Origin: Povalibacter uvarum
GTDB taxonomy: Bacteria; Pseudomonadota; Gammaproteobacteria; Steroidobacterales; Steroidobacteraceae
DNA length: 64,000 nucleotides
Assembly: GCF_014202975.1 (NCBI RefSeq)
Contig: NZ_JACHHZ010000004.1
Coordinates: 636,754-700,753, forward strand
Direction: 5' to 3'
Below the pieces are notes generated by a model, which saw only the letters and a program-made list of their open reading frames with translations, did not search any database and was not told the DNA's origin. Below, in pieces: positions 41,501 to 50,594 of the stretch. Every line of letters begins with the position of its first letter. Within the stretch, counting starts at the first letter, position 1. The position numbers and the translations under genes were made by a program.

Positions 41501-42786
41501 GCTTCTGGGACCGCTTTCACTTGAACCGTGCCGGAGAGGCGATGCAAAGCGCTGGCTCGATTGACGCGAACGCGGAGACAGCACGAGCGGATGCGGGGCG
41601 GGAGAACGAAGCGGACACCGTACCGGGCGAGCGCGGGGTCGCATCGATTCATCGCACGCGCTCGCTTCAAAGTCGCATCAGCAGCGTACTCGCGGCGGGA
41701 CTCATGGCAGTGCTCGCACTGGGCTTCCTCGCTTGGTACTACACGCAGACATTCGCACGCCAGTCACGTGCAGAGGCGGTGCAGGTCTCGAGGTCGCGGC
41801 AGCAGACGCAAGGCGAGATGGCGTTGCCCCCGCTCGGTCGCGTCGACCCGCCGGTCGTGGAGAAGGTGCTCGGTCCGCCGCCGGATGTGCCCCCGACCTC
41901 AACCTTCGCGCTCGATCGCTTCCATCAGCATGAAACCCCGCCATACGCCGCGTCGTCGGGTTACGTCCAAGCCCCATCGATCACGCCTGAGCACCGTGCG
42001 GTGGATCGCCGCTTGTCGGGACCTGTCCTTGTGACCGCATCCAGAAATGCGGCGCCGGCGGGTGAGCAGAGCGGCGTTGATACCGCATACGCGGGCGATA
42101 GCAGAAGGCTGCGCGCGGACGTTCCGTCCGCCGGGCGTGGCGGCAGTGCCCTTGCTGCACTACTGCAGCCCACGGCCACCCCAGCCGTGCAAGCCAAGGT
42201 GCTTCCGACGCAGCGCCTGCTGCTTCCCAAAGGTGCGTTTCTCGATTGCACACTCGAGACAGCAGTCGACTCATCGCTTCCCGGCATGACGACGTGCGTT
42301 ACCGCGACCGACACATTCGGCGCCGACGGCAGCGTCGTGCTAATGGAACGCGGCACCAAGCTCGTCGGCGAGACGCGCGGCGACGTTCGGCACGGCAGCG
42401 CGCGGGTGTACGTGCTCTGGACGGAAGCGAGGACGCCCGAAGGCGTTGTGGTGCCGCTCGCGTCTCCTGGTACAGATGAGCTCGGACGCGCGGGACTGCC
42501 GGGCGAAGTCAACCGTCATTTCTGGGAGCGGTTTGGCGCCGCGATCCTCGTCTCCGTCATCGACGGTGCCGTACAGGCAGCCGTCCAGCGATCGAGCAAC
42601 GGCGACGACACCGTGATCGTGAACCCCTCGACCTCGAGCGACATCATGACGGAGGTACTCAGAAGCACGATCAATATTCCACCCACTGTGACCAAGCCGC
42701 ACGGCGACCGAATCGCCGTGCTGGTCGCGCGCGATCTCGACTTCAGGAGCGTCTATGAGTTGCGTCCTGCCGCACTCAGCTACTGA
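41497..42786 (+). CDS. virB10: VirB10 T4SS core protein spanning both membranes
   Basis: This 429-residue protein has one inner-membrane helix (SVLAAGLMAVLALGFLAWYY), a proline-rich linker (GPPPDVPPTSTF) and the VirB10/TrbI C-terminal domain (LPKGAFLDCTLETAVDSSLP). That domain forms the outer-membrane pore. The gene starts with GTG and ends 32 bases inside virB11. Confidence 0.92.
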   Translation: MSFWDRFHLNRAGEAMQSAGSIDANAETARADAGRENEADTVPGERGVASIHRTRSLQSRISSVLAAGLMAVLALGFLAWYYTQTFARQSRAEAVQVSRSRQQTQGEMALPPLGRVDPPVVEKVLGPPPDVPPTSTFALDRFHQHETPPYAASSGYVQAPSITPEHRAVDRRLSGPVLVTASRNAAPAGEQSGVDTAYAGDSRRLRADVPSAGRGGSALAALLQPTATPAVQAKVLPTQRLLLPKGAFLDCTLETAVDSSLPGMTTCVTATDTFGADGSVVLMERGTKLVGETRGDVRHGSARVYVLWTEARTPEGVVVPLASPGTDELGRAGLPGEVNRHFWERFGAAILVSVIDGAVQAAVQRSSNGDDTVIVNPSTSSDIMTEVLRSTINIPPTVTKPHGDRIAVLVARDLDFRSVYELRPAALSY

Positions 42787-43864
42787 GCCATTCTTGCAGG
42801 TGGCAGCGCCGGCTTCCGGAGTCGGCGGCACGGCTCGTGCGAATGCCGGTGCCGACTCGTCGGCGCTCGAGCTGACCTTGCGCGCGCTGCGCCCAATCCT
42901 CACACGATCCGACGTGACTGAACTGTGCATCAACCGGCCGGGTGAGGCTTTCATCGAAACGCGTCGCGGCTGGCAGCGCGAGGCCTTGCCGTTCGCCGAT
43001 CTCGACTGGTGCCGCCGGCTCGCCAAGCTGGTCGCGAACTCGACCGCGCAGCGAATCGACGAAGAGTCGCCACTCCTGTCTGCCTCCCTCCCGAGCGGCG
43101 AGCGCATCCAGATAATACTTCCGCCCGCGACGACGCCGGGCACGGTTGCGATCACGATTCGTCGGCCATCGGACGGCGTCTGGAGCGTGCACGAACTCGC
43201 GCAGAGTGGATTATTCAGACGCTGCGTTCCGGCATCCGGCGAGCTGGATGAGATCGAACGGAAGCTTTTGCAGCTGCATCAGGCGCGTGAATTCGAAGAG
43301 TTCTTGCGTGTCGCCGTGTGTGCGCGCAAGAACATCATCGTGAGCGGCGCCACCGGAAGCGGCAAGACGACCTTCACGAAGGGTCTCATCCTCGAAATCC
43401 CATCCGATGAGCGAATCGTGACGATCGAAGATGCGAAGGAACTCGTGCTCGATCGGCACGCGAACAGCGTGCGGCTCTACTACTCGAAGGACGGGCAGGG
43501 CCAGGCACGTGTCACGCCGAAGCAGTTGCTCGAAAGTTGTCTGCGCATACGACCCGACCGCATTCTGCTGGCGGAGCTGCGCAGTGACGAGGCGTACTAC
43601 TACCTGCGCAACGTGAACTCTGGGCACCCGGGCAGCATCACGAGCGTGCACGCATCGAGTGCGCAGCTCGCCTTCGAGCAGCTGATGTTGCTCGTCAAGG
43701 AAAGCCCCGGAGGACGAGACCTCGCACGCGAGGACATCAAGAGCCTGCTTTACATGCTCGTGGACGTGGTCGTGCAGTTCGGTGTTGAACGGCACGAGCG
43801 CTACGTGCGGGAAGTCTGGTATGACCCAGCTCGAAAGCGCAGCCACCTGGCAGCCGCGCACTAA
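42755..43864 (+). CDS. virB11: VirB11 T4SS traffic ATPase
   Basis: This 369-residue hexameric ATPase has Walker A GATGSGKTTF near residue 199, an Asp box DERIVTIEDAKELVL and a His box SGHPGSITSVHASS, all standard for VirB11. It switches the system between pilus assembly and DNA transfer. The start lies inside virB10, and virD4 begins 44 bases before its end. Confidence 0.95.
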   Translation: MSCVLPHSATEPFLQVAAPASGVGGTARANAGADSSALELTLRALRPILTRSDVTELCINRPGEAFIETRRGWQREALPFADLDWCRRLAKLVANSTAQRIDEESPLLSASLPSGERIQIILPPATTPGTVAITIRRPSDGVWSVHELAQSGLFRRCVPASGELDEIERKLLQLHQAREFEEFLRVAVCARKNIIVSGATGSGKTTFTKGLILEIPSDERIVTIEDAKELVLDRHANSVRLYYSKDGQGQARVTPKQLLESCLRIRPDRILLAELRSDEAYYYLRNVNSGHPGSITSVHASSAQLAFEQLMLLVKESPGGRDLAREDIKSLLYMLVDVVVQFGVERHERYVREVWYDPARKRSHLAAAH

Positions 43865-45821
43865 ATCGGGCGCCGTCCGCCGCCTCGCGAAAGCCGTCGG
43901 CATCGGCGTGGCGGCACTTGTCTTGTCGCAGTATCTCGCAGGCTACGCATTTCTATGGTCGATCGGCGCGGATCCGCGCTCGGCGACGCCGCTCACGATC
44001 GCCCGCTATTCGTACTACTTCGGCGACCGTTCCGGTGTAGACGTGCGGCTCAAGGTCGCTTCTGCCGCGGGTGTCGCCGTCCTATTATTGGTGGCGCTCC
44101 CGGTCGCCTTGCCAAGAAGGCGCTCGCTGCACGGTGATGCGCGCTTCGCGAGCAGGCGCGAGATCGGGCGCGCCGGGCTCTTTTCGGAGAGCGGGTTTTA
44201 TCTCGGCCGCATCGGACGTCGCGATCTGATTCTCGGAGGACAACAGGGTGTGCTGTTGTCGGCCCCGCCACGCTCCGATAAGGGCACCGCCATCGTCATT
44301 CCGAACCTGCTGACGTGGCCGGGATCGGTCGTCTGCCTCGATCTGAAGCTCGAGAACTGGACGATCACCGCCGGCTACCGCCAGCGCTGCGGACAAGACG
44401 TGTTCCTGTTTGATCCGCTGAACGAAGCCGGCAACACGGCGTGTTGGAACTGCCTGAGCTACGTCTCTCAGGACCCGAACTTGCGGATCAATGATGTCCA
44501 ACACATCGCGGCGATCCTTTACCCGGACATCCCGGGTACGGACCCGTTCTGGTCAGCCGGTGCCCGATCGCTCTTTCTTGGCGTCACGCTCTACGTACTC
44601 GAGACGCCATCGTTGCCGCCGACGCTCGGCGAGGTTCTGCGGCAGGGTATGGCCTCCGACAGCGAAGGGTTCAGTCATCACTGGAAACGGATTATCGAAG
44701 GCCGGCAGGGAGGACGCTTTCCATTGTCGCCCCCATGCGCACGCGCCTTGTCGGATGTCATCGATCTGGCGCCGGTGACGGCCTCGAGCATCCGCAAGAC
44801 CTTCACGTCGCGTCTCGACCTGCTCGCCAACCCGCTGCTTGATCGTGCCACCTCGCGCAATGACTTCGACCTGCGCGAGTTGCGGCGGCGGCCCATGTCC
44901 ATCTACATCGGTATTCGTCCGGCGGACCTGCATCGGCTGAAGCCGCTGCTGAATCTGTTCATCGAGCAGGCGATCGGACTTCAAACCAAGATCCTGCCGG
45001 AGCACGATCCGTCGCTGACGCATCAGGTTGCGATGATCCTGGACGAGGCGCCGGCGATTGGTCGGATTCCGATCCTCGCCGAGTCCATCGCCTACTTGCC
45101 GGGCTTCAATGTCCGAATCCTGCTCGTCGTCCAGGCGCTCTCTCAGCTGCGCGATGTCTACGGCGCGCAGACGGCCGAGACGATGATGAAGAGCCTGGCC
45201 GTGCGAATCGCGTATGCGCCGAAGGACTTCGGCGAAGCGAATGAGCTTTCGCAAGAGCTGGGCAATACGACAGTGCGCGTCAAGAGCTTATCGAAGCCGC
45301 TGTTCGGCCTGTTCGACCGACACGGCAGCCGATCGCGAAGCGTGAACATCAGCGAACAGAAGCGCCCACTGCTGTTGCCCCAGGAGATCAAAGAACTCGG
45401 GCGCGACCGGGAGATCCTCATGTACGAGGGGCTTCGGCCCATCCTCGCGAAGAAGAATCGCTATTTCCAGGACAGGCGGCTTCGCGCGCGGCTGCTGCCG
45501 CCGCCGGCTCGAGCGAGCCCACAGCCGGCGCCGCCGCAGACGCCGCCCTTCGCGGGCGCCGCCGTGCGCATGTCTGGGGGCGAGGTTTCGGCTTCCATCG
45601 AGCAGTCCATTGCCCCGAGTGAGCCGCATCAGCCGCGGAAGCCGCGCACGCGCAAAGCAACGATGGAAGATCTCGAACGGATCGATTCGCTGACGATCGA
45701 TGACTTCGCCGTGGATTGGAGCCGAGTGCAGATCCCGGACAAGCCGGAGGGTGAGCGCCTGACGAGTGAGGAACTGCACCGGGCAGTGGACAGCTTTCTG
45801 GCGACCATGCGGGAGCGTTGA
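43821..45821 (+). CDS. virD4: VirD4/TraG type IV coupling protein
   Basis: This 666-residue ATPase links the relaxosome to the channel. It has two N-terminal membrane helices. The Walker A region is atypical (SAPPRSDKGTAIVIP, with Asp where SGKG is usual, keeping Lys-Gly). Walker B is MILDEAPAIGRIP. ARVRILLVVQALSQL-like segments follow. The C-terminal tail is proline-rich (PPPARASPQPAPPQTPP). It follows virB11 with overlap. Confidence 0.92.
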   Translation: MTQLESAATWQPRTKSGAVRRLAKAVGIGVAALVLSQYLAGYAFLWSIGADPRSATPLTIARYSYYFGDRSGVDVRLKVASAAGVAVLLLVALPVALPRRRSLHGDARFASRREIGRAGLFSESGFYLGRIGRRDLILGGQQGVLLSAPPRSDKGTAIVIPNLLTWPGSVVCLDLKLENWTITAGYRQRCGQDVFLFDPLNEAGNTACWNCLSYVSQDPNLRINDVQHIAAILYPDIPGTDPFWSAGARSLFLGVTLYVLETPSLPPTLGEVLRQGMASDSEGFSHHWKRIIEGRQGGRFPLSPPCARALSDVIDLAPVTASSIRKTFTSRLDLLANPLLDRATSRNDFDLRELRRRPMSIYIGIRPADLHRLKPLLNLFIEQAIGLQTKILPEHDPSLTHQVAMILDEAPAIGRIPILAESIAYLPGFNVRILLVVQALSQLRDVYGAQTAETMMKSLAVRIAYAPKDFGEANELSQELGNTTVRVKSLSKPLFGLFDRHGSRSRSVNISEQKRPLLLPQEIKELGRDREILMYEGLRPILAKKNRYFQDRRLRARLLPPPARASPQPAPPQTPPFAGAAVRMSGGEVSASIEQSIAPSEPHQPRKPRTRKATMEDLERIDSLTIDDFAVDWSRVQIPDKPEGERLTSEELHRAVDSFLATMRER

Positions 45822-45829
45822 GAGGTTCT

Positions 45830-47191
45830 ATGGCTAAGACACCGAAAGACGCGAACGGGAGCACTCCGATCACGCCATCGGATAACGATGCTCGCGCCGC
45901 CGAAAACCGGCGACGCATGCGGGCGCGGAACTCCGTCGAGCCGAGTCCCTCTCTAGCGCGGGAGGAACGCAACGGCACGACGCAGGAACCGCACCGCGAC
46001 TCGGTGAACTCGATTCGACCCACGCCGCGACGGCTTCGGTCGGACCCTCGAGCCGAGGACCGCATTCGCGTCGCCGAACCGAGCCGCACGCGCTCAGGGG
46101 TTCAAGAGCCTGCAAGAGATCCCCACGTCGTGCCGGACGAGATCAAGCAACGTTTCGTCCAGGTGGGCAACAAATATCACTTCCCGGACGGTGCCCGCGC
46201 ATTCACCGATCACGGCAATCGCCTCACTTCGCCGAGCGAGAACTCCGAAGTCATCAAGAGCCTGATCACGATCGCCCAGGCCCGCGCATGGTCCGACGTG
46301 ACCCTCTCCGGAAGCGACCGCTTCAAGAAGGAAGCGTGGTTTGCCGCGCGGCTTGCAAACTTGGATGTTCGGGGTTACTCACCGACCGAGTTCGAGCAGG
46401 GGCGCCTTGTCCGCGCGTTGGCGCGCGCGCAAGCGCCCGCTAGGCAATCAGCGGCGCCCGATCAACCGCCCAGTTCATTGCTGTCGCGCGACGGGGGCGC
46501 GCACATTGCGCCCCGTGACGGCGATGCTCGAGCAAAAGAGAGTCCTGCGCCTCGCGAGCGGCAGCGAACGTTGCAGATCGGACGGTTCGTGGATCACGGC
46601 GCGGCACCTTATCTTCATGATCCTCGCAACGCGACATCGTATTTCGTTCGCATCGAGACACCGGACGGCGAACGCGACATCTGGGGCGTTGATCTGCAGC
46701 GCGCACTCAAGGACTCGCTCACCCGCCCGCAGATTGGCGATGAGATCGGCGTGCGCGCTCTGCGTCGCGATACGGTGAAGGTCTATCGGCCGGAGCATGA
46801 TGCTGAAGGCCGAGTCGTCGGCGAGAAGGCGCACGACGCACATCGAAACGCCTGGATCGTCGAGAAGCGCGACTTCTTTCGTGAGCGTGTGCAGGCCGCT
46901 CGCGTGCTACGCGACCCGAATGTCGATCGGCAGGCGGCCGTGAAACAGCACCCCGAGCTACTCGGGACCTACCTGCAGTTGCATGCTGCCGAACTCGCGG
47001 CGAAAACCCTGCGCGATCCCGAGGACCAGCGCCGGTTCGTCGCATCCGTACGCACGGCGCTTGCCGACTCCGTCGCACGCGGTGAACCGCTCGCGACGGT
47101 TCCACTGAAGGAAACGGCCGTACAGCGTCGGCAGCCGCGCGCACGTAGCGCGCCGGCGGCTCCCGAGCGCGATGCTGCGCCGACGCGCTGA
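45830..47191 (+). CDS. Relaxase-associated protein with LPD7-like and KfrB/primase-type C-terminal modules
   Basis: This 453-residue protein has a disordered, Arg-rich N-terminus. An LPD7-like region (VGNKYHFPDGARAFTDHG to RAWSDVTLSGSDRFKKEAW) covers about residues 105-195. The C-terminal module begins IGRFVDHGAAPYLHDPRNAT and contains DIWGVDLQRAL and GDEIGVRALRR. Such modules normally sit behind relaxase or primase domains in long TraI/MobA proteins. Here they form a separate gene after virD4, while the nuclease domain lies at 51720. The paralogue at 47216 copies the C-terminal module. Confidence 0.6.
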   Translation: MAKTPKDANGSTPITPSDNDARAAENRRRMRARNSVEPSPSLAREERNGTTQEPHRDSVNSIRPTPRRLRSDPRAEDRIRVAEPSRTRSGVQEPARDPHVVPDEIKQRFVQVGNKYHFPDGARAFTDHGNRLTSPSENSEVIKSLITIAQARAWSDVTLSGSDRFKKEAWFAARLANLDVRGYSPTEFEQGRLVRALARAQAPARQSAAPDQPPSSLLSRDGGAHIAPRDGDARAKESPAPRERQRTLQIGRFVDHGAAPYLHDPRNATSYFVRIETPDGERDIWGVDLQRALKDSLTRPQIGDEIGVRALRRDTVKVYRPEHDAEGRVVGEKAHDAHRNAWIVEKRDFFRERVQAARVLRDPNVDRQAAVKQHPELLGTYLQLHAAELAAKTLRDPEDQRRFVASVRTALADSVARGEPLATVPLKETAVQRRQPRARSAPAAPERDAAPTR

Positions 47192-47215
47192 CCGAGACAA
47201 CGGCGAGAACATCGA

Positions 47216-48016
47216 ATGGCGGAACGACCTGACACGCCCAAGAACCCCCCGCTGGTTCGTGATGAATCGAATCGTGGCGATCAGGCCGGCCGACGCTCAG
47301 AAACCAGCGACCCTCGCACCCAAGCTTCGGGAAACGGCGCGGGCGCCGGGCAACCGACTCGCAGCACGCAACGTTCCGTCGGACGGCGCGCCAGTCAGCT
47401 CATCATCGGCCGACTGCAGGAGCATGGTCGCGCTCCTTACCAATTCCGGCCCGATCAAGACCTCTCGTACTACGCCAAACTGGTGACGACTGCGGGCGTG
47501 AAAGTTCTCTGGGGCAAGGATCTGGAGCGCGCGATCCACGCTGGCGAAACGATCCCCAAGGCAGGGGACCTCGTCGGTGCTCGACGCACTGGCCGCGAAG
47601 CTGTCACCCTGGTCGATCGGAAGCGCGATGCTCAAGGAAACGTCGTCGCCCAGAGCGAGCATCATGCGCATCGCACCAGATGGGAAGTCGAAAAGCTGCA
47701 GTTCTTGGCGGAGCGTGCCCGGCGTGCTCGCCTGGCACGCGATGCGCACCTCGATACACGCGAGGCTGTGCGGCAGCGACCGGAGCTGCGATCTGCATTT
47801 CTGAGCCTGCGCGCCGCGGAGCAACTCGCTGCTCAGCGGATTGCGAACCCTGAGGATCGTGTACGCTTCCTCCAGATGGTACGCGAAGCGATCACCGCCT
47901 CTGTTCAGCGAGGCGAGCCGCTGCCGGATATCAATCTACGCCAGAAGTCGCCAGCTGCTACTGCGCCGTCTGTCGCGCCGATCTCGAAGCGGCGTCGGGA
48001 TGAACCGACCCGATGA
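47216..48016 (+). CDS. Paralogue of the C-terminal module of the preceding protein
   Basis: This 266-residue protein has a disordered N-terminus (about 80 residues). The same module as in the preceding protein follows, as IGRLQEHGRAPYQFRPDQD, VLWGKDLERAI and GDLVGARRTGREAVTLV, then a shared helical segment (ARDAHLDTREAVRQRPELR). It therefore arose by duplication and divergence. It probably acts in DNA processing or coupling during transfer; no catalytic residues are seen. It lies 24 bases after its paralogue. Confidence 0.6.
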   Translation: MAERPDTPKNPPLVRDESNRGDQAGRRSETSDPRTQASGNGAGAGQPTRSTQRSVGRRASQLIIGRLQEHGRAPYQFRPDQDLSYYAKLVTTAGVKVLWGKDLERAIHAGETIPKAGDLVGARRTGREAVTLVDRKRDAQGNVVAQSEHHAHRTRWEVEKLQFLAERARRARLARDAHLDTREAVRQRPELRSAFLSLRAAEQLAAQRIANPEDRVRFLQMVREAITASVQRGEPLPDINLRQKSPAATAPSVAPISKRRRDEPTR

Positions 48017-48172
48017 GTTCGAACGAGTAAGAGTCACCAGCGACTAGAGAGCGCAGGTAAGTGCCTTTTCCGACTCGCACACGTGTGATTCATCGAAGAG
48101 GCGTTGCACGAGACCCAAGTGCATGTCTTCTGTCAGTTGAGGAAACCAAACTTCACCTTGCCGACGTGCCCT

Positions 48173-48393
48173 TTACGTCTTGTGGCACACCATTTTCAGA
48201 ACTACGACGAGTCGCTTGAAGTGATCTGCATCCGCTGCGCCAGGTTGATCTGAGAATTCTCCCTTCAAGGGCAACTGTACTCGACCGCATACGTGTCCCA
48301 GCGCGTGATCCCGTGAAAGACCAAAATGCGCGCTTCGCTGAGCACGAGCGATAGATCGACTTTCTGCACGTTTTCCAGATAGCTGAAGACACT
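48173..48393 (-). pseudogene. Decayed reverse-strand gene fragment
   Basis: A reverse frame reads SYLENVQKVDLSLVLSEARI and continues VFHGITRWDTYAVEY to a stop near 48274. A second frame immediately picks up LKGEFSDQPGAADADHFKRL and ends at 48173. Together they look like one gene broken by a frameshift. The family is unknown. The 48017-48500 interval holds no other gene. Confidence 0.3.
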
Positions 48394-48508
48394 CGGTCAG
48401 TCATCGCTGTGTCCACTCCGCACTTTTTTTCCGCGGTCGTTTTCTGTGGCTCAGTAGTGGTACGAGCAGCCAAGGCAGAGAGGGCGGTTTGCCTAGCCTT
48501 GCCAGCGT

Positions 48509-48683
48509 ATCACGCCGTGCTCGCCGTCAAGCGAGAGGCAACGGGCTTTCGCGGCATAAACGGCGCCTCCCCGCGAAGACGCGGGTCCCCTCCATTTATT
48601 CCACGGTCCCGTTGACTCTCGCTTGACCGCTGCGCGCGTCGTGATGCCGCAGGCGCGGGCAATCCCGCCCTAGGAGATCCACC
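48509..48683 (+). promoter_or_regulatory. Structured leader element, copy A
   Basis: Outer pairing ATCACG (48509-48514) with CGTGAT (48640-48645) encloses a 20-bp stem. Its arms are 48526-48545 and 48608-48627, with one mismatch. Inside are GGCATAAACGG facing CCATTTATTCC and the hairpin CCCGCG-AAGA-CGCGGG (48570-48585). A second hairpin GGGC-AATCCC-GCCC (48657-48670) ends just before the AGGAG ribosome site. The motif TTTCGCGG-N6-CGGCGC is at 48547-48566. The gene at 48684 starts 39 bases after the main hairpin. Confidence 0.85.
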
Positions 48684-48899
48684 ATGACTACTTCTACAAC
48701 ACCTCGGTTCCCGGATGTACACGTCCAGCTTTCCGGCGAGGACGGCAATGTGTTTTCCATCATCGGGCGCGTTCGCAGGGCTCTTATGAAGGCAGGGGCG
48801 ACCCAAGAGCAACTCAACGGCTTCATGAAGGAGGTGACGAGTGCAGGCTCGTATGACGAGGCACTGCTCGTTGTTATGCGGTGGGTGAATGTGTCATGA
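48684..48899 (+). CDS. Small conserved plasmid/ICE protein
   Basis: This 71-residue protein contains VHVQLSGEDGNVFSIIGRVR, followed by a helix with a Gly/Ala turn and EVTSAGSYDEALLVVMRW. Similar short proteins are common on plasmids and actinobacterial elements (recalled). The function is unknown. It is the first gene behind leader copy A, and its stop overlaps the next start (ATGA). Confidence 0.75.
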   Translation: MTTSTTPRFPDVHVQLSGEDGNVFSIIGRVRRALMKAGATQEQLNGFMKEVTSAGSYDEALLVVMRWVNVS

Positions 48900-49129
48900 G
48901 CAACAACATATCGCCGGAGGTAAAGGTCAATGCAATCGCGGCGAACCTCAAGGCTCTGCATGCGCTACTCACCGTAGCCGCCGCACGCAGCGCGGAAGGT
49001 CACCAACTCATCGAGAGCGGTGAGTGCAACGGCGCGATCGGCACCGTACTGGAGGTGGACGCCATCCTGGATGACGCCAAGGCACTCTACGGTGCTGCGA
49101 TTGCACTTCACCGTTTGAGATCGATGTGA
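48896..49129 (+). CDS. Small protein of unknown function
   Basis: This 77-residue, mostly helical protein (VNAIAANLKALHALLTVAAA; VLEVDAILDDAKALYGAA) overlaps the preceding stop by 4 bases, so the two are translationally coupled under leader A. No family is recognised. A terminator follows. Confidence 0.65.
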   Translation: MSNNISPEVKVNAIAANLKALHALLTVAAARSAEGHQLIESGECNGAIGTVLEVDAILDDAKALYGAAIALHRLRSM

Positions 49130-49141
49130 TGTGAGGCAAGG

Positions 49142-49178
49142 GGCTGCGGCATCCAAAGCTGCAGCCTCTTCCTTTTTG
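49142..49178 (+). terminator. Intrinsic terminator of the leader-A operon
   Basis: GGCTGC (49142-49147) pairs with GCAGCC (49161-49166) across a 13-base loop that can pair further. TCTTCCTTTTTG follows. It ends the two-gene unit, so leader copy B at 49318 begins a new unit. Confidence 0.75.
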
Positions 49179-49317
49179 TTGTTCAGCACAGGTTCACTGG
49201 ATCGACCTCGGGTGGATCACTGGGCGGCGGCGAACAGGGCTCGGCGGAAGCATGAAAGAGGTGGAAGAGAAGAAGATGAATAGAAGAGGGGGCGGCTTAC
49301 CTCTGCAGTGCCAGCGT

Positions 49318-49502
49318 ATCACGCCGTGCTCGCCGTCAATCGAAACGGGACGGGCTTTCGCGGCATAAACGGCCGCCACCCCGCGAAGACGCGGGTCCCC
49401 TCCATTTATTCCACGATCCCGTCCCGTTTCGATTGACCGCTGCGCGCGCCGTGATCGGGAGCACGCGTCGGCAAGCCGCCGATGCCCAATGGAGAATCTG
49501 CC
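49318..49502 (+). promoter_or_regulatory. Structured leader element, copy B
   Basis: The 20-bp stem (49335-49354 with 49418-49437) is perfectly complementary and differs from copies A and C in the middle. Outer pairing ATCACG/CGTGAT spans 49318-49455. The loop contains the same CATAAA/TTTAT pairing and CCCGCG-AAGA-CGCGGG hairpin as copy A. The pre-RBS hairpin TCGGC-AAGCC-GCCGA is at 49468-49482. The motif TTTCGCGG-N6-CGGCCG is at 49356-49375. The methyltransferase starts 48 bases after the main hairpin. Confidence 0.85.
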
Positions 49503-50303
49503 ATGTTCCCGATCAACGAAATCCTGCAAGGTGATTGCACACGTGTACTGCGACAGCTGCCGGATGCACACGTCGACCTTATCGTTACCGATCCACCATA
49601 CGGCGTCCGTTATCAGGATCGCATCGGTCGCACCGTCGCGAATGATGATGATCCGAGCCGCATACTTGGCGCATTCACGGACCTGTATCGTGTCCTGAAG
49701 CCCGACACCTTCTGCATCTCCTTCTACGGATGGGGACTGGTGGATGAATTCTTTCGCGCCTGGCGCCGAGCGGGGTTCAAACCCGTCGGGCACATCGTCT
49801 GGGTCAAGGAGTACGCGTCGCGGGCGCGCTTCCTGCGGTACCGTCACGAGCAAGCGTTCCTGTTGGCGAAAGGCCGACCGCCGATCCCGAACGAGCCGCT
49901 CGATGACATCCAGCCGTGGGTGTACTCGGGCAACACCGATCATCCGACGCAGAAGGCGGTACGCATCCTCACGCCACTGATCGAGGCGTTTACGCAACGC
50001 GGGCAGCTCGTTCTAGATCCCTTCGCAGGCTCCGGCAGCACGCTGATCGCGGCGGCCATCACAGGGCGGCGCTATCTCGGCATCGAACTCGAACAGAAAT
50101 ACTGCACGTTGGTGCGGGAGCGGCTCGCGAACCTTGAGCGCAATCCTTCTTGGCCCAGATCGTCCGTAGCGGGCGTCGCGCAAGCGAGTCTCAGTGAACC
50201 TCCGGCGGTCGCGCTGGACAGCCTCTTTCAGTGGCTTAGGGATCGGGACTACCACGGTCTCGCCAGCACGGTGCGATCAGCGATGGAACGCTACCGACAG
50301 TGA
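49503..50303 (+). CDS. Orphan DNA (adenine-N6 or cytosine-N4) methyltransferase
   Basis: This 266-residue beta-class-type enzyme has the catalytic motif IV TDPPYGV near residue 32 and the AdoMet motif I DPFAGSGST near residue 180. It should methylate duplex DNA at an unknown site. No cognate nuclease lies next to it. Expressed early after entry, it could protect incoming ICE DNA from host restriction. ATG 49503 follows GGAG; an upstream ATG at 49482 lies inside the leader hairpin. Confidence 0.92.
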   Translation: MFPINEILQGDCTRVLRQLPDAHVDLIVTDPPYGVRYQDRIGRTVANDDDPSRILGAFTDLYRVLKPDTFCISFYGWGLVDEFFRAWRRAGFKPVGHIVWVKEYASRARFLRYRHEQAFLLAKGRPPIPNEPLDDIQPWVYSGNTDHPTQKAVRILTPLIEAFTQRGQLVLDPFAGSGSTLIAAAITGRRYLGIELEQKYCTLVRERLANLERNPSWPRSSVAGVAQASLSEPPAVALDSLFQWLRDRDYHGLASTVRSAMERYRQ

Positions 50304-50410
50304 TCGAGCGACGCAGGTCGCGTGGCACGCCGGAGTGTCGCGCGATCTGCGTCTGTCGCAGTTTCGATGCCAGAAGAACGACTGGACCTGCCTGCTATTC
50401 CAGCGTGCCA

Positions 50411-50594
50411 CACCGTACTCGCCGTCAACCGAACGCAGACGGGCTTTCGCGGCATAAACGGCCGCCTCCCCGCGAAGCGCGGGTCCCCTCCATTTATTCC
50501 ACGATCCCGTCAGCGTTCGGTTGACCGCTCCGTGCGGTGCGGCGGCCCGTGACCGCAGGCAAGTCCGCCTGCATCAGATCGGAAGGAGAGAGTC
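50411..50594 (+). promoter_or_regulatory. Structured leader element, copy C
   Basis: The 20-bp stem (50424-50443 with 50506-50525) has one mismatch and a third, different middle sequence. The outer stem here is CACCGTAC (50411-50418) with GTGCGGTG (50532-50539), replacing ATCACG...CGTGAT and keeping pairing by G-C to A-T exchange. The inner hairpin is shortened to CCCGCG-AAG-CGCGGG. The pre-RBS hairpin GCAGGC-AAGTCC-GCCTGC is at 50555-50572. The motif TTTCGCGG-N6-CGGCCG is at 50445-50464. The start codon follows 56 bases later after GGAAGGAGAG. Confidence 0.85.

Noticed and set aside
48526..50525. MITE or insertion sequence with 20-bp terminal inverted repeats
   Set aside because: The arms differ between copies but stay complementary within a copy. 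Mobile copies would share arm sequence; no target duplications are seen and placement is always before an RBS.
48526..50552. Short proteins containing FRGING read through the three repeats
   Set aside because: These frames follow the conserved loop DNA and lack consistent starts; the repeated peptide is a by-product of the element.
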